Assembly: GCF_018388445.1 (NCBI RefSeq)
Contig: NZ_CP074405.1
Location: 744,001 to 808,000 of the forward strand
DNA length: 64,000 nucleotides
DNA from: Cellulomonas wangleii
GTDB taxonomy: Bacteria; Actinomycetota; Actinomycetes; Actinomycetales; Cellulomonadaceae
Reading direction: 5' to 3'
In this document: positions 8,240-16,695 of the stretch, piece after piece
Layout of the letters: each line of letters starts with the position of its first letter
Numbering within the stretch: position 1 is the stretch's first letter
The notes under the pieces: model-generated
What the model was told of the DNA's origin: nothing
The model's database searches: none
The model's input: the letters and a program-made list of their open reading frames with translations, nothing else
Position numbers and translations under genes: made by a program

Positions 8240-8511
8240 TGGACACCAACGCGGTCCTCGACATCGCCCTCGACGCCCTGGTGCTGACGGCCAAGCTCGC
8301 CGCTCCCGTGCTCGTCACCGCGCTCGTCGTCGGGTTCACGGTCTCGCTCGTGCAGTCCGTGACGCAGATCCAGGAGGTCACGCTCTCGTTCGTGCCCAAG
8401 GCGGTGGCCGCGGGTGCGGCGCTGCTCATCTGCGGGCACTGGATGATCACCGAGCTCGTGACCTTCACCCACGAGCTCTACGGCCGGATCCCGGCGCTCG
8501 TGGGCGGGTGA
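8239..8511 (+). CDS. fliQ: flagellar type III export gate protein FliQ
   Basis: FliQ surrounds the FliP-FliR pore and forms two membrane hairpins. The 90-residue protein has the two expected spans (about residues 14-40 and 50-72) and the family signature VSLVQSVTQIQEVTLSFVPK. It starts with GTG at 8239, overlapping the TAG stop of fliP by one base. The length is exactly that of the family. Confidence 0.95.
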   Translation: MDTNAVLDIALDALVLTAKLAAPVLVTALVVGFTVSLVQSVTQIQEVTLSFVPKAVAAGAALLICGHWMITELVTFTHELYGRIPALVGG

Positions 8512-8518
8512 GCACCGG

Positions 8519-9286
8519 ATGGATCCCGTCGCCGTCACCCTGCCGCTCGCCGCGGTCCAGACCACCCTGCTCGCGTCCGTGCGGATGATCGCGTTCCTCG
8601 TGGTCGCGCCGCCGTTCGCGCAGCGGGGCGTGCCCGGGTCCGTCAAGGTCGCGCTGGGCACCGGGCTCGCGCTGGCGGTCGCCCCGCGCCTGCCGCAGGT
8701 GCCGTCCGCGAGCACGGCCGTGTTCTTCGGCGACCTCGCGCTGCAGGCGGTCGTGGGGGCCGCGACCGGGTTCCTCGTGTACCTGCTGTTCGCCGCGGTC
8801 CAGTCCGCCGGTGCCCTGGTCGACCTGTTCGGCGGGTTCCAGATCGCCGCGGCGTTCGACCCGATGAGCATGACGAGCGGCGCGCAGTTCTCGCGGCTGT
8901 ACCAGCTGCTCGCCGTGGTGCTGCTGTTCGCGTCCGACGGGTACCAGCTCGTCGTCGCCGGGCTCGTCCGCACCTTCGACGCCCTGCCCCTGGGTGTCAT
9001 GTTCTCCACCGCCGCGTACGGGCAGAGCCTCGCCGACGGGCTGACCGACATGTTCGTCGCGGCGCTGCAGATCGCCGGGCCGCTGCTCGTCGTGCTGTTC
9101 CTGGCCGACGTGGGCCTGGGGCTGCTGACCCGCGTCTCGCCCGCGCTCAACGCGTTCGCCCTCGGGTTCCCGCTGAAGATCCTGCTGACGCTCACCCTGT
9201 CCGGGTTCGCGCTGCTCGCGCTGCCCGACATCCTCGGCACGCTCGCCGAGGACGCGGCCACGACCGTCCCGGCGGTGCTGCGATGA
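8519..9286 (+). CDS. fliR: flagellar type III export gate protein FliR
   Basis: FliR completes the export-gate core with FliP and FliQ. The 255-residue protein is hydrophobic throughout, with about six spans. It carries typical segments such as FRIxxF-like RMIAFLVVAPPFAQRGVP near the N terminus, DLFGGFQIAAAFDPMS in the middle, and SPALNAFALGFPLKILLTL near the C terminus. The ATG at 8519 lies seven bases after fliQ, and the stop overlaps flhB by four bases, consistent with stoichiometric coupling. Confidence 0.95.
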   Translation: MDPVAVTLPLAAVQTTLLASVRMIAFLVVAPPFAQRGVPGSVKVALGTGLALAVAPRLPQVPSASTAVFFGDLALQAVVGAATGFLVYLLFAAVQSAGALVDLFGGFQIAAAFDPMSMTSGAQFSRLYQLLAVVLLFASDGYQLVVAGLVRTFDALPLGVMFSTAAYGQSLADGLTDMFVAALQIAGPLLVVLFLADVGLGLLTRVSPALNAFALGFPLKILLTLTLSGFALLALPDILGTLAEDAATTVPAVLR

Positions 9287-10422
9287 GCGGGGAGCGCAGC
9301 GAGAAGGCCACACCGCAGCGGATGAAGGACGTGCGGCGCAAGGGGCAGCTCGGCCGCTCGCAGGACCTGTCGGCGTGGGTGGGGCTGGGCGCGGCCGCCG
9401 TCATGCTGCCCGGCGTGCTCACCCGTGCGCAGGACGCCGGCCTCGAGCAGATGGCGCAGGTGCGCGCCGTCGCGGTCACCGCCGACCCCCTGCAGGCGGT
9501 CGAGGTGCTGCGCGCCGCGCTGACGAGCCTGGGCACCACGCTCGCGCCCATGTTCGTGGTCCTCGTGGTCGTGACGATCGTCGTCGCCGCCGCGCAGGGC
9601 GGCATCACGTTCCGCAGCATGAAGCCGCGGTTCGACCACCTCAAGCCCGCGGCCGCGGCCAAGCGCTTCGTCGGCCCGCAGGCGCTGTGGCAGGGGGTCA
9701 AGACCCTGCTCAAGACGCTCGCCGTCGCGGGCGTGCTCGTCATGGGCGTGCAGGCGATGGTGCCGACGCTCATGGCGTCGGGCACGCTCCCGCTGTCCGC
9801 GATCCTCGGCGCGGCCGGTACCGGGGCCGCCGACCTGCTGCGCGGCGGGATCGCCGCCGGCATCGCGCTGGCCGCGGTCGACCTCGCCGTCGTCGTGCGC
9901 CGCAACCGCAAGTCGACGCGCATGACCAAGCAGGAGCTCAAGGAGGAGAACAAGCGCACGGAGGGCGACCCGCACGTCAAGGGCGCCATCCGCGCGAAGC
10001 AGGCGCGCATGAGCCGCAACCGCATGATGGCGCAGGTCGCGCAGGCCGACGTGGTCCTGGTCAACCCCACCCACGTGGCCGTCGCCCTGCGCTACGAGCC
10101 GGGCACGGGTGCACCGCGCGTCGTGGCCAAGGGCGCCGGGAACGTCGCCACCCGGATCCGCGAGCTCGCCACGGAGCACCGCGTCCCGCTCGTGGAGGAC
10201 GTGCCCCTCGCGCGCGCCCTGCACGGTGCCTGCGAGGTCGACCAGGAGATCCCCGAGCAGCTGTTCACCGCCGTCGCCCGGGTGCTCGCGTTCGTCATGG
10301 CGCTGCGGCGCCGCGGCGCCGGCGCCGGGCACCACCGTCTGCCCACCGGCTCCGCGCTGCCGGCCGGCACCCCCGTCCCACCCCGAGGCCGGCGCCGCGC
10401 CGGTCCCGCCCCCAGGAGCTGA
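9283..10422 (+). CDS. flhB: flagellar export substrate-specificity switch protein FlhB
   Basis: FlhB switches export from rod and hook to filament substrates. The 379-residue protein starts with the conserved SGERSEKATPQRMKDVRRKG, has four spans, then a cytoplasmic domain with the self-cleavage motif NPTH (Asn at about residue 261). VPLVEDVPLARALHGACEVDQEIP and FTAVARVLAFVMAL follow. A low-complexity Pro/Arg tail of about 35 residues follows the usual end. The ATG at 9283 overlaps fliR. All switch residues are present, so hook-length control should work normally. Confidence 0.96.
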   Translation: MSGERSEKATPQRMKDVRRKGQLGRSQDLSAWVGLGAAAVMLPGVLTRAQDAGLEQMAQVRAVAVTADPLQAVEVLRAALTSLGTTLAPMFVVLVVVTIVVAAAQGGITFRSMKPRFDHLKPAAAAKRFVGPQALWQGVKTLLKTLAVAGVLVMGVQAMVPTLMASGTLPLSAILGAAGTGAADLLRGGIAAGIALAAVDLAVVVRRNRKSTRMTKQELKEENKRTEGDPHVKGAIRAKQARMSRNRMMAQVAQADVVLVNPTHVAVALRYEPGTGAPRVVAKGAGNVATRIRELATEHRVPLVEDVPLARALHGACEVDQEIPEQLFTAVARVLAFVMALRRRGAGAGHHRLPTGSALPAGTPVPPRGRRRAGPAPRS

Positions 10423-10424
10423 CC

Positions 10425-12485
10425 GTGCAGAACCGTTCCGTCGCCCGCCTGGCGGTGCCCGTCGGCATCGTCGGCATCGTGCTGATGCTCGTCGTGCCGC
10501 TGCCCGCGCCGCTGCTCGACGTGCTCATCGTCGTCAACATCACCGGTTCCCTCGTGGTGCTGCTGACCAGCATGTACGTGCGCAAGCCGCTCGACTTCTC
10601 GGTGTTCCCGTCGTTGATCCTCGTGCTGACCCTGTTCCGCCTGGGCATCAACGTGGCCAGCACGCGCCTGGTGCTGCGCGACGGGTTCGCCGGTGAGGTC
10701 ATCGAGGCGTTCGGCCACTTCGTCGTGGGCGGGTCGCTCGTCATCGGCCTGGTGATCTTCCTCATCCTCGTCGTCATCCAGTTCGTGGTGATCACCAGCG
10801 GCGCGGGCCGCGTGGCCGAGGTCGGCGCCCGCTTCACGCTCGACGCGATGCCGGGCAAGCAGATGGCGATCGACGCCGACCTCAACTCGGGGCTGATCGA
10901 CGAGGACGAGGCGCGCCGGCGCCGGGCGGAGATCTCCGCCGAGGCCGACTTCTACGGCGCCATGGACGGCGGGTCCAAGTTCGTCAAGGGCGACGCCATC
11001 GCGGGCATCGTCATCACGATCATCAACCTCGTCGCCGGGTTCGCCGTCGGCATGCTGCAGATGGGCATGTCCGCGGGCGAGTCGATCGAGCGGTTCAGCC
11101 TGCTGACCGTCGGCGACGGCCTGGTCACGCAGATCCCCGCCCTGCTGCTGGCCGTGGCCACCGGCATCGTCGTCACGCGGGCCACGGCCGAGGGGGACAT
11201 GGGCACCGTCGCGGCGGCGCAGCTCATGCAGTCCCGCACCGCGCTGACCGTGGCCGGTGGCGCGGGGGTGGCGCTCGCGCTGCTGCCGGGCATGCCCAAG
11301 CTGCCCTTCCTGCTGGTCGGAGGGCTGCTGCTGGTGGCCGCCCAGCGCGTCGGTGCGCGTCAGCAGGCCGAGGCGGCCGCCGAGCAGGCCCCCGAGGCGG
11401 CGGCCGACCCGACGGCTCCGCCCGCGGAGGGCCCCGAGCAGCTCATCGAGCAGATGCGCGTGCACACCCTGGAGATCCTGCTCGCGCCGGACCTCGTCGA
11501 CCTGGTCGGGGCCGGACCGGACCGCGACCTGCTGGCCCGGGTTCGCGCGTTGCGCCGCAAGGTCGCGCTCGACCTGGGCATCGTGGTGCCGCCCGTCCGC
11601 ACCCGCGACAGCGTCGACCTGCCGCCGTCGACGTACGTGGTGCGGGTCGCCGGCGTCGAGGTGGGCCGCGGGCAGGCGCCCCCCGGACGGGTCCTGGCGC
11701 TGGGGGACGACCTGGCGGCGCTGCCCGGTACCGCCGTGTCCGAGCCCGTCTTCGGGCTGCCCGGCAAGTGGGTCCCCGCCGAGCTGCGGCACACCGCGGA
11801 GATCAGCGGCGCGACCGTCGTCGACCGGGTGTCGGTGCTGGTCACGCACCTGTCCGCGCTCGTGCAGCAGCACGCCGCACGGCTCCTGGGACGCGAGGAC
11901 GTGCGGCTGCTCACGGAGGGCGTCAAGCAGGTCAACCCGTCCGTCGTGGAGGAGCTCGTGCCCTCGCTGCTGTCGCTGGGGGAGGTGCAGCGGGTGCTGC
12001 AGGGGCTGCTCACGGAGGAGGTCGCGATCCGCGACCTCGGTCGCATCTACGAGGCGCTGACCCTGCGGGCCCGCGTCTCCACCGAGGCCGAGGGCCTGGT
12101 CGAGGCGGCACGCGCCGCCCTGGGCCCGGCGCTGGCGGCGCCGTACGTGCAGGAGGGCGTGCTGCGGGTGCTCACCCTGGAGCCGCTGCTGGAGCACCAG
12201 CTGGCGGAGAGCCTGCGGCACGGCGAGCAGGGCAGCCAGCTGCTGGTCGACCCGCAGCGCCTCGACACGGTGCTGCAGCAGCTGCGGGCCGCGGTGGGCC
12301 GGGCCGAGGCGGAGGGACGGGGCGTCGTGCTGGCGTGCTCACCCGCGATCCGGCCGGCGCTGCGCCGGCTGGTGGCGCTCGCGGACGCCCGCCTCCCGGT
12401 GCTGTCCTACACCGAGGTCACGGCCGCGGGTGTCCAGGTCGACACCGTCGGGGTGGTGAACAGTGACCACGCGATTGCTGCTTGA
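10425..12485 (+). CDS. flhA: flagellar type III export apparatus protein FlhA
   Basis: FlhA is the large export-gate subunit; it couples ion flow to secretion and docks chaperone-substrate pairs. The 686-residue protein has about eight N-terminal spans and the FHIPEP-family signature near residues 130-150 (AEVGARFTLDAMPGKQMAID, then NSGLIDEDEARRRR). A linker around residues 305-340 leads to the soluble C-terminal domain (GVKQVNPSVVEELVP). The GTG at 10425 has AGGAG upstream; longer frames reaching back into flhB are rejected. The 3' end overlaps the flhF-like gene by 23 bases. Confidence 0.96.
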   Translation: MQNRSVARLAVPVGIVGIVLMLVVPLPAPLLDVLIVVNITGSLVVLLTSMYVRKPLDFSVFPSLILVLTLFRLGINVASTRLVLRDGFAGEVIEAFGHFVVGGSLVIGLVIFLILVVIQFVVITSGAGRVAEVGARFTLDAMPGKQMAIDADLNSGLIDEDEARRRRAEISAEADFYGAMDGGSKFVKGDAIAGIVITIINLVAGFAVGMLQMGMSAGESIERFSLLTVGDGLVTQIPALLLAVATGIVVTRATAEGDMGTVAAAQLMQSRTALTVAGGAGVALALLPGMPKLPFLLVGGLLLVAAQRVGARQQAEAAAEQAPEAAADPTAPPAEGPEQLIEQMRVHTLEILLAPDLVDLVGAGPDRDLLARVRALRRKVALDLGIVVPPVRTRDSVDLPPSTYVVRVAGVEVGRGQAPPGRVLALGDDLAALPGTAVSEPVFGLPGKWVPAELRHTAEISGATVVDRVSVLVTHLSALVQQHAARLLGREDVRLLTEGVKQVNPSVVEELVPSLLSLGEVQRVLQGLLTEEVAIRDLGRIYEALTLRARVSTEAEGLVEAARAALGPALAAPYVQEGVLRVLTLEPLLEHQLAESLRHGEQGSQLLVDPQRLDTVLQQLRAAVGRAEAEGRGVVLACSPAIRPALRRLVALADARLPVLSYTEVTAAGVQVDTVGVVNSDHAIAA

Positions 12486-13527
12486 GGGCCCCGACCTCGA
12501 GGAGCTGGTCGAGCAGGTCCGGGAGGAGCTCGGCAGCCGCGCGCGCATCGTGCGCGCGGAACGCGTGCGCAGCGGCGGGTTCGCCGGCTTCTTCGCCCGC
12601 GAGCGGTTCGAGGTGACGGTGGACGTGCCGGACGAGCCGGCGCCGCCCGGTCGCCCGCGGCGCCACGCGGTCGTGCCGGTGGGGTCCGGGCTGGAGGGCC
12701 TGCTGGCGGCGGCCGACGCCGCGGACGGTGACGACGGTGCGGACGGCGCGTCCGGTACCGACGCGGCCCGCGCCACCGAGGAGTTCGCCGCGGTGCTCGA
12801 CCAGGTCCGCACCCTGGTCGGCCTGCCGGTGCCGGAGGTGGCCGCGCCCGAGCGTGCCGCCGCCCTGGCCGTCCCGCCCGCCCGGGCCCACGCCGCGCCC
12901 GCTCCACCGGCCGCGCCCTCGGTGGGCTCGACGGGCTCGGCGCTGCGGGCCGAGCTGGAGCGGCTCGGCGTCCCCGCGCACCTGCTCGGCACCGGGCCGG
13001 TGACGCTGGGCGGCGTCCTGGGCCGGCTGCCCCGGCCGCCGGTACCGCCGCGCGGGCCCGGGCAGCTGCTGGTCGTCGTCGGCGAGGGCGACGGCCCCCG
13101 GGCGGTGGCGCGCACGCTCGCGGTGCGCTGGGGCCTGCCGGACGGCTGCGTGCACGAGCCGGACGTCGCCGGACCGGTCGTCGTGCCGGCACGTGAGCCC
13201 ACGTCGCCGCAGGTCGTGGCCGTGCGCGTCGGGCCGGACCACCACGACCGGGCGCTGGCCGCCCGCGCCCTCGCCGCGATCGCGCCCGACCAGGTGTGGG
13301 CGGTCACCGACGCGCGGACGAAGCCTGCCGACGTCACGGCCTGGGTCACGGCCGTCGGCGCGGAGCGGCGTGTCGACGCGCTGGCCGTGCACGGCCTGCT
13401 CGACACGACGGCACCGGGCACGGTGCTCGAGCCGGGGCTGCCGGTGGCCTGGGTCGACGGCGTGCCGGCCTCCCGCCTCGTGTGGGCGGCGGCGCTCGGT
13501 CAGGACCTGGACGCCGCGCTGACCTGA
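12463..13527 (+). CDS. FlhF-like protein with a degenerate SRP-type GTPase domain
   Basis: The 354-residue protein begins as FlhF does: LEELVEQVREELGSRARIVR then GGFAGFFARERFEVTV, the B-domain start that targets the flagellar pole or number control. A Pro/Ala-rich linker follows. From about residue 200 the fold order of an SRP-family GTPase can be followed, but the key motifs are changed. The P-loop reads GEGDGPRAV (residues 207-215) with no GKT/S, and the TKxD specificity motif becomes VHGLLD (309-314). It keeps the late LPVAWVDGVPAS segment. It overlaps flhA by 23 bases. It probably lost GTP binding and acts as a scaffold; a mis-assigned P-loop is the main alternative. Confidence 0.75.
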   Translation: MTTRLLLEGPDLEELVEQVREELGSRARIVRAERVRSGGFAGFFARERFEVTVDVPDEPAPPGRPRRHAVVPVGSGLEGLLAAADAADGDDGADGASGTDAARATEEFAAVLDQVRTLVGLPVPEVAAPERAAALAVPPARAHAAPAPPAAPSVGSTGSALRAELERLGVPAHLLGTGPVTLGGVLGRLPRPPVPPRGPGQLLVVVGEGDGPRAVARTLAVRWGLPDGCVHEPDVAGPVVVPAREPTSPQVVAVRVGPDHHDRALAARALAAIAPDQVWAVTDARTKPADVTAWVTAVGAERRVDALAVHGLLDTTAPGTVLEPGLPVAWVDGVPASRLVWAAALGQDLDAALT

Positions 13528-13560
13528 GCCGACGTCTGGGGACCCCGCCGCGAGCCGGGG

Positions 13561-13566
13561 TAGTGT
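13561..13566 (+). promoter_or_regulatory. -10 box of a leaderless csrA promoter
   Basis: TAGTGT matches the actinobacterial TANNNT -10. It is followed by six bases and the csrA ATG, so the start codon would be the first transcribed codon. No clear -35 is visible. Confidence 0.5.
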
Positions 13567-13572
13567 CGCAGC

Positions 13573-13833
13573 ATGCTCGTGCTCACCCGCCGCGTCGGCG
13601 AGAGCCTCGTCATCGGGGACGACGTCGTCGTCACCGTCCTCGAGGTCCGGTCCGACGGCGTCCGTCTGGGGATCGACGCCCCGCGGCACGTGCGGGTGCA
13701 CCGTGCCGAGGTCCTCGACGCCGTCCGGCAGGAGAACGCGCGCGCCGTCGAGGCCGACGACGCCGCCGCGGCGGCGCTGCGCGGTCTGCTGCCGCGGCCC
13801 GCGGCACCGGCCGACGGCACCGCACGCGACTGA
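13573..13833 (+). CDS. csrA: carbon storage regulator CsrA (translational regulator)
   Basis: CsrA binds GGA motifs in leaders of messages and blocks or stabilises them; in Gram-positive flagellar systems it controls flagellin and is held by FliW. The 86-residue protein starts MLVLTRRVGESLVIGDDVVV and carries VRLGIDAPRHVRVHRAEV, the conserved RNA-binding strands (Arg6 and the GIDAP loop). The C-terminal 25 residues are an Ala-rich extension. No fliW partner lies in this window. It sits between flhF-like and cheA with its own probable leaderless promoter, so it may be expressed apart from the export operon. Confidence 0.93.
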   Translation: MLVLTRRVGESLVIGDDVVVTVLEVRSDGVRLGIDAPRHVRVHRAEVLDAVRQENARAVEADDAAAAALRGLLPRPAAPADGTARD

Positions 13834-13883
13834 CGCCCGCCCGCCCGGGCTGCGCGCACCCGGGTGACAGGTCGCGCCGACCG

Positions 13884-13911
13884 CTCAGGCCCGCCCGCCC
13901 CCGGCCGATGG
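13884..13911 (+). promoter_or_regulatory. candidate FliA (sigma-28) promoter for the chemotaxis operon
   Basis: CTCA at 13884-13887, a 16-base spacer, then GCCGATGG at 13904-13911. This is the third copy of the same element. Transcription would begin near 13918, giving a leader of about 40 bases with an AGGAGGGG ribosome site before cheA. Confidence 0.65.
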
Positions 13912-13957
13912 GTCCGCCGTGGGGTGCGGTGCGCGCCCTCCCGGTCAGGAGGGGCGG

Positions 13958-16252
13958 ATGGACGACGACGTCGACGACATCGTCCGCGAGTTCCTCGTCG
14001 AGTCGTACGAGAACCTCGACCAGCTCGACCGTGACCTGGTCGAGCTCGAGGAGCACCCGGGGTCACGCCCGCTGCTGAGCAGCGTGTTCCGCACCATCCA
14101 CACGATCAAGGGCACCAGCGGGTTCCTCGCGCTGGGTCGGCTCGAGCGCGTCACGCACGTCGGCGAGAGCCTGCTCGTGGAGCTGCGCGACGGCCGGCGC
14201 GTGATGGACCAGGCCACCACCGACGTCCTGCTCGCCATGGTCGACAAGGTCCGGGAGCTCCTGGCAGCCGTCGAGGTGGACGGCACCGAGGGCGCCGTCG
14301 CGGTCGAGGACGTGGTGGCCGCCGTCGAGGCCGTGCGCGCCACGGCGCCGGTGCCGGCGCCCGTCGTCCCGGCCCCGCACCGTGCGCCCGACGCGCTCGT
14401 CACCGCCGCCGTGGCACCCCCCGTCGCCCCCGGTGCCGAGACCGTCGCGGCCCCCGCCGCCCTCGTCGCCGCCGCCGTTGCGCACGCCGCACCGCCCGCC
14501 GCGCCCGCCGCACCGCCCGCCGCGCCCGTCGCCGACGCCGTCACGCCGCCCGCCGCCGGCGCGGAGGACCACGCGCACCAGCGCGGCGTGGGCGAGTCCG
14601 CGATCCGGGTCGACGTCCACCTGCTCGACGCGCTGGTCCGGCAGGTCGGGGAGCTGGTCCTCGCGCGCAACCGCATCAGCCTGCTGGCGGCGGGCACGCA
14701 CGACACGGCGCTGGTGCGCAGCGCGCAACAGCTCGACCTCATCGCCGGGGAGCTGCAGGAGGGCGTCATGAGGACGCGCATGCAGCCCATCGAGCACGTG
14801 TGGTCCAAGATGCCGCGCGTGGTGCGCGACCTCGCCACGGCGTGCGGCCGCGAGGTGCACCTGGAGGTCTCCGGCGGTGACACCGAGCTGGACCGCGGGC
14901 TGCTCGAGGCGGTCAAGGACCCGCTCACCCACCTGGTGCGCAACGCGGTGGACCACGGCATCGAGCCGCCCGACGTGCGGGTCGCGGCGGGCAAGCCCGC
15001 ACGCGGGGTCGTGTCGCTGCGGGCGTACCACACCGGGGGTCAGGTCGTCGTCGAGGTGGCCGACGACGGCCGGGGCATCGACCCGCTCGTCGTGGGGGCC
15101 AAGGCCGTCGAGCGTGGCCTGCGTACTCCCGCCCAGGTCGCGCAGGCCTCGGAGGCCGACCTGCTGCGTCTGCTCTTCCTGCCCGGGTTCTCCACGGCGC
15201 CGGCGGTCACCGCCGTGTCCGGTCGTGGCGTCGGCATGGACGTGGTGAGGACCAAGATCGAGGCGGTCGGCGGGACCGTCGACGTCGAGTCGACGGTGGG
15301 GGCCGGGACCGTCTGGCGGCTGCGGGTCCCGCTGACGCTCGCGATCATGCCCGCGCTCACCGTGGAGTGCGCCGGGGACGTGTTCGCCCTCCCGCAGGTC
15401 GACCTGCTCGAGCTGGTCGCGCTCGACGACCGGCGCGGCACCGCGGGTGTGGAGGAGGTCCACGGTGCGCGCGTCCACCGGCTGCGGGGCGACCTGCTGC
15501 CGCTGGTGCCGCTCACCGAGGTGCTCGGCGTGACGCCGGCCGCCGGGGCCGCCGAGGGCCGGGTCGTCGCCGTCGTGCAGGCCGAGCAGCGCTTCGGCCT
15601 GCTGGTGGACCGGGTGCTCAACACCGAGGAGATCGTCGTCAAGGCGCTGTCGGGCCGGCTCAAGAGCCTCGGCGTGTACGCGGGGGCCACCGTGCTCGGT
15701 GACGGGCGCGTGGCGCTGATCCTCGACGTGCAGGGCCTGGCCCGCCGCGCGCGGGTCACCGCCGTCGAGGGCGGCTCGGACGACGCAGCAGCCGTGACCG
15801 ATGAGGTCGTCACGCGGCAGATGCTCGTCGTGGGTGTCGGGGAGGACCGGCGCGTCGCCATGCCGCTGGAGGAGGTCGCCCGGCTCGAGCAGCTGCGCCC
15901 CGACCAGGTGGAGCGCGTCGGTGGCCGGGAGGTCGTGCGCTACCGCGGCGGCGTGCTGCCGCTCGCACGCCTCGACGCCCTGCTCGGGGTGCCCCGGGCT
16001 GCGGCCGGCGCCGGTCTCCTCGTCGTCGTGCTCGAGCGGGCCGGGCGCACCGCGGGGCTCGTCGTGACGTCGATCGTCGACATCACCGAGGACCGTGCCG
16101 ACCAGCACGCGGACGTCGTCGACCACGGGCTGCTCGGCGCGACCGTCCTGGGCGGGCGCGTCACCGAGCTGCTCGACGTGCGGGCCGCCGTGCTCGCCGC
16201 CGACCCCGCATTCTACGGGACCGCCCCCGAGCCGGTGGGAGCGGGCCGATGA
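13958..16252 (+). CDS. cheA: chemotaxis histidine kinase CheA with two CheW-like domains
   Basis: CheA phosphorylates CheY and CheB in response to receptor signals. In order the 764-residue protein shows an HPt domain (phospho-His48 in [13 protein letters not shown]), an Ala/Pro linker at about 125-205 with no recognisable CheY-binding P2 domain, a dimerisation domain ([17 protein letters not shown]), and an ATPase domain ([31 protein letters not shown]). One CheW-like P5 domain follows (about 460-605), then a second CheW-like domain (about 615-750, [19 protein letters not shown]). The ATG at 13958 has AGGAGGGG upstream. It overlaps cheW by four bases. The second CheW domain is unusual but known elsewhere. 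Confidence 0.95.
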   Translation: MDDDVDDIVREFLVESYENLDQLDRDLVELEEHPGSRPLLSSVFRTIHTIKGTSGFLALGRLERVTHVGESLLVELRDGRRVMDQATTDVLLAMVDKVRELLAAVEVDGTEGAVAVEDVVAAVEAVRATAPVPAPVVPAPHRAPDALVTAAVAPPVAPGAETVAAPAALVAAAVAHAAPPAAPAAPPAAPVADAVTPPAAGAEDHAHQRGVGESAIRVDVHLLDALVRQVGELVLARNRISLLAAGTHDTALVRSAQQLDLIAGELQEGVMRTRMQPIEHVWSKMPRVVRDLATACGREVHLEVSGGDTELDRGLLEAVKDPLTHLVRNAVDHGIEPPDVRVAAGKPARGVVSLRAYHTGGQVVVEVADDGRGIDPLVVGAKAVERGLRTPAQVAQASEADLLRLLFLPGFSTAPAVTAVSGRGVGMDVVRTKIEAVGGTVDVESTVGAGTVWRLRVPLTLAIMPALTVECAGDVFALPQVDLLELVALDDRRGTAGVEEVHGARVHRLRGDLLPLVPLTEVLGVTPAAGAAEGRVVAVVQAEQRFGLLVDRVLNTEEIVVKALSGRLKSLGVYAGATVLGDGRVALILDVQGLARRARVTAVEGGSDDAAAVTDEVVTRQMLVVGVGEDRRVAMPLEEVARLEQLRPDQVERVGGREVVRYRGGVLPLARLDALLGVPRAAAGAGLLVVVLERAGRTAGLVVTSIVDITEDRADQHADVVDHGLLGATVLGGRVTELLDVRAAVLAADPAFYGTAPEPVGAGR

Positions 16253-16695
16253 CCGAGTACGTGACGTTCGTGCTCGCCGACCACCTGTACGGGGTGGACG
16301 TGCTGCGCGTCCAGGAGGTGCTGCGGGCACCGGTCCGCACCCGCGTGCCCCTGGCGCCGCCCGAGGTGGCGGGGCTGGTCAACCTGCGGGGCCAGGTGGT
16401 CCTCACCATCGACCTGCGCACCCGCCTGGGCCTGCCGCCGCCGGTGACGCCACCGGTGATGACCGTGGTCGTCGAGGTCGGCGACGAGCCGGTCAGCCTG
16501 CTGGTCGACGAGGTCGGCGACGTCCTCGAGTGCGGCCCCGACTCGTTCGAGCCGCCGCCGCCCACGCTCGACCCCCGCCTCGCGGACGTCATCCGCGGCG
16601 CCCACAAGCTCGAGCACCGCCTGCTGCTCGTCCTCGACGTCGACGCTGCCGTCGCGGCGCAGCGACCCCTCCCGTCCCTCACCCAGGAGTCCTGA
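16249..16695 (+). CDS. cheW: chemotaxis coupling protein CheW
   Basis: CheW links receptors to CheA in the signalling array. The 148-residue protein is a single CheW domain ([54 protein letters not shown]), ending in [15 protein letters not shown]. Length is normal. Its ATG at 16249 overlaps the cheA stop by four bases and its stop overlaps the receptor gene by one base, so kinase, coupler and receptor are co-translated. Confidence 0.95.
   Translation: MTEYVTFVLADHLYGVDVLRVQEVLRAPVRTRVPLAPPEVAGLVNLRGQVVLTIDLRTRLGLPPPVTPPVMTVVVEVGDEPVSLLVDEVGDVLECGPDSFEPPPPTLDPRLADVIRGAHKLEHRLLLVLDVDAAVAAQRPLPSLTQES

Noticed and set aside
16245..16250. Fourth GCCGAT before cheW as another sigma-28 promoter
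   Set aside because: There is no CTCA about 16 bases upstream and the gene overlaps cheA, so it is coding sequence.
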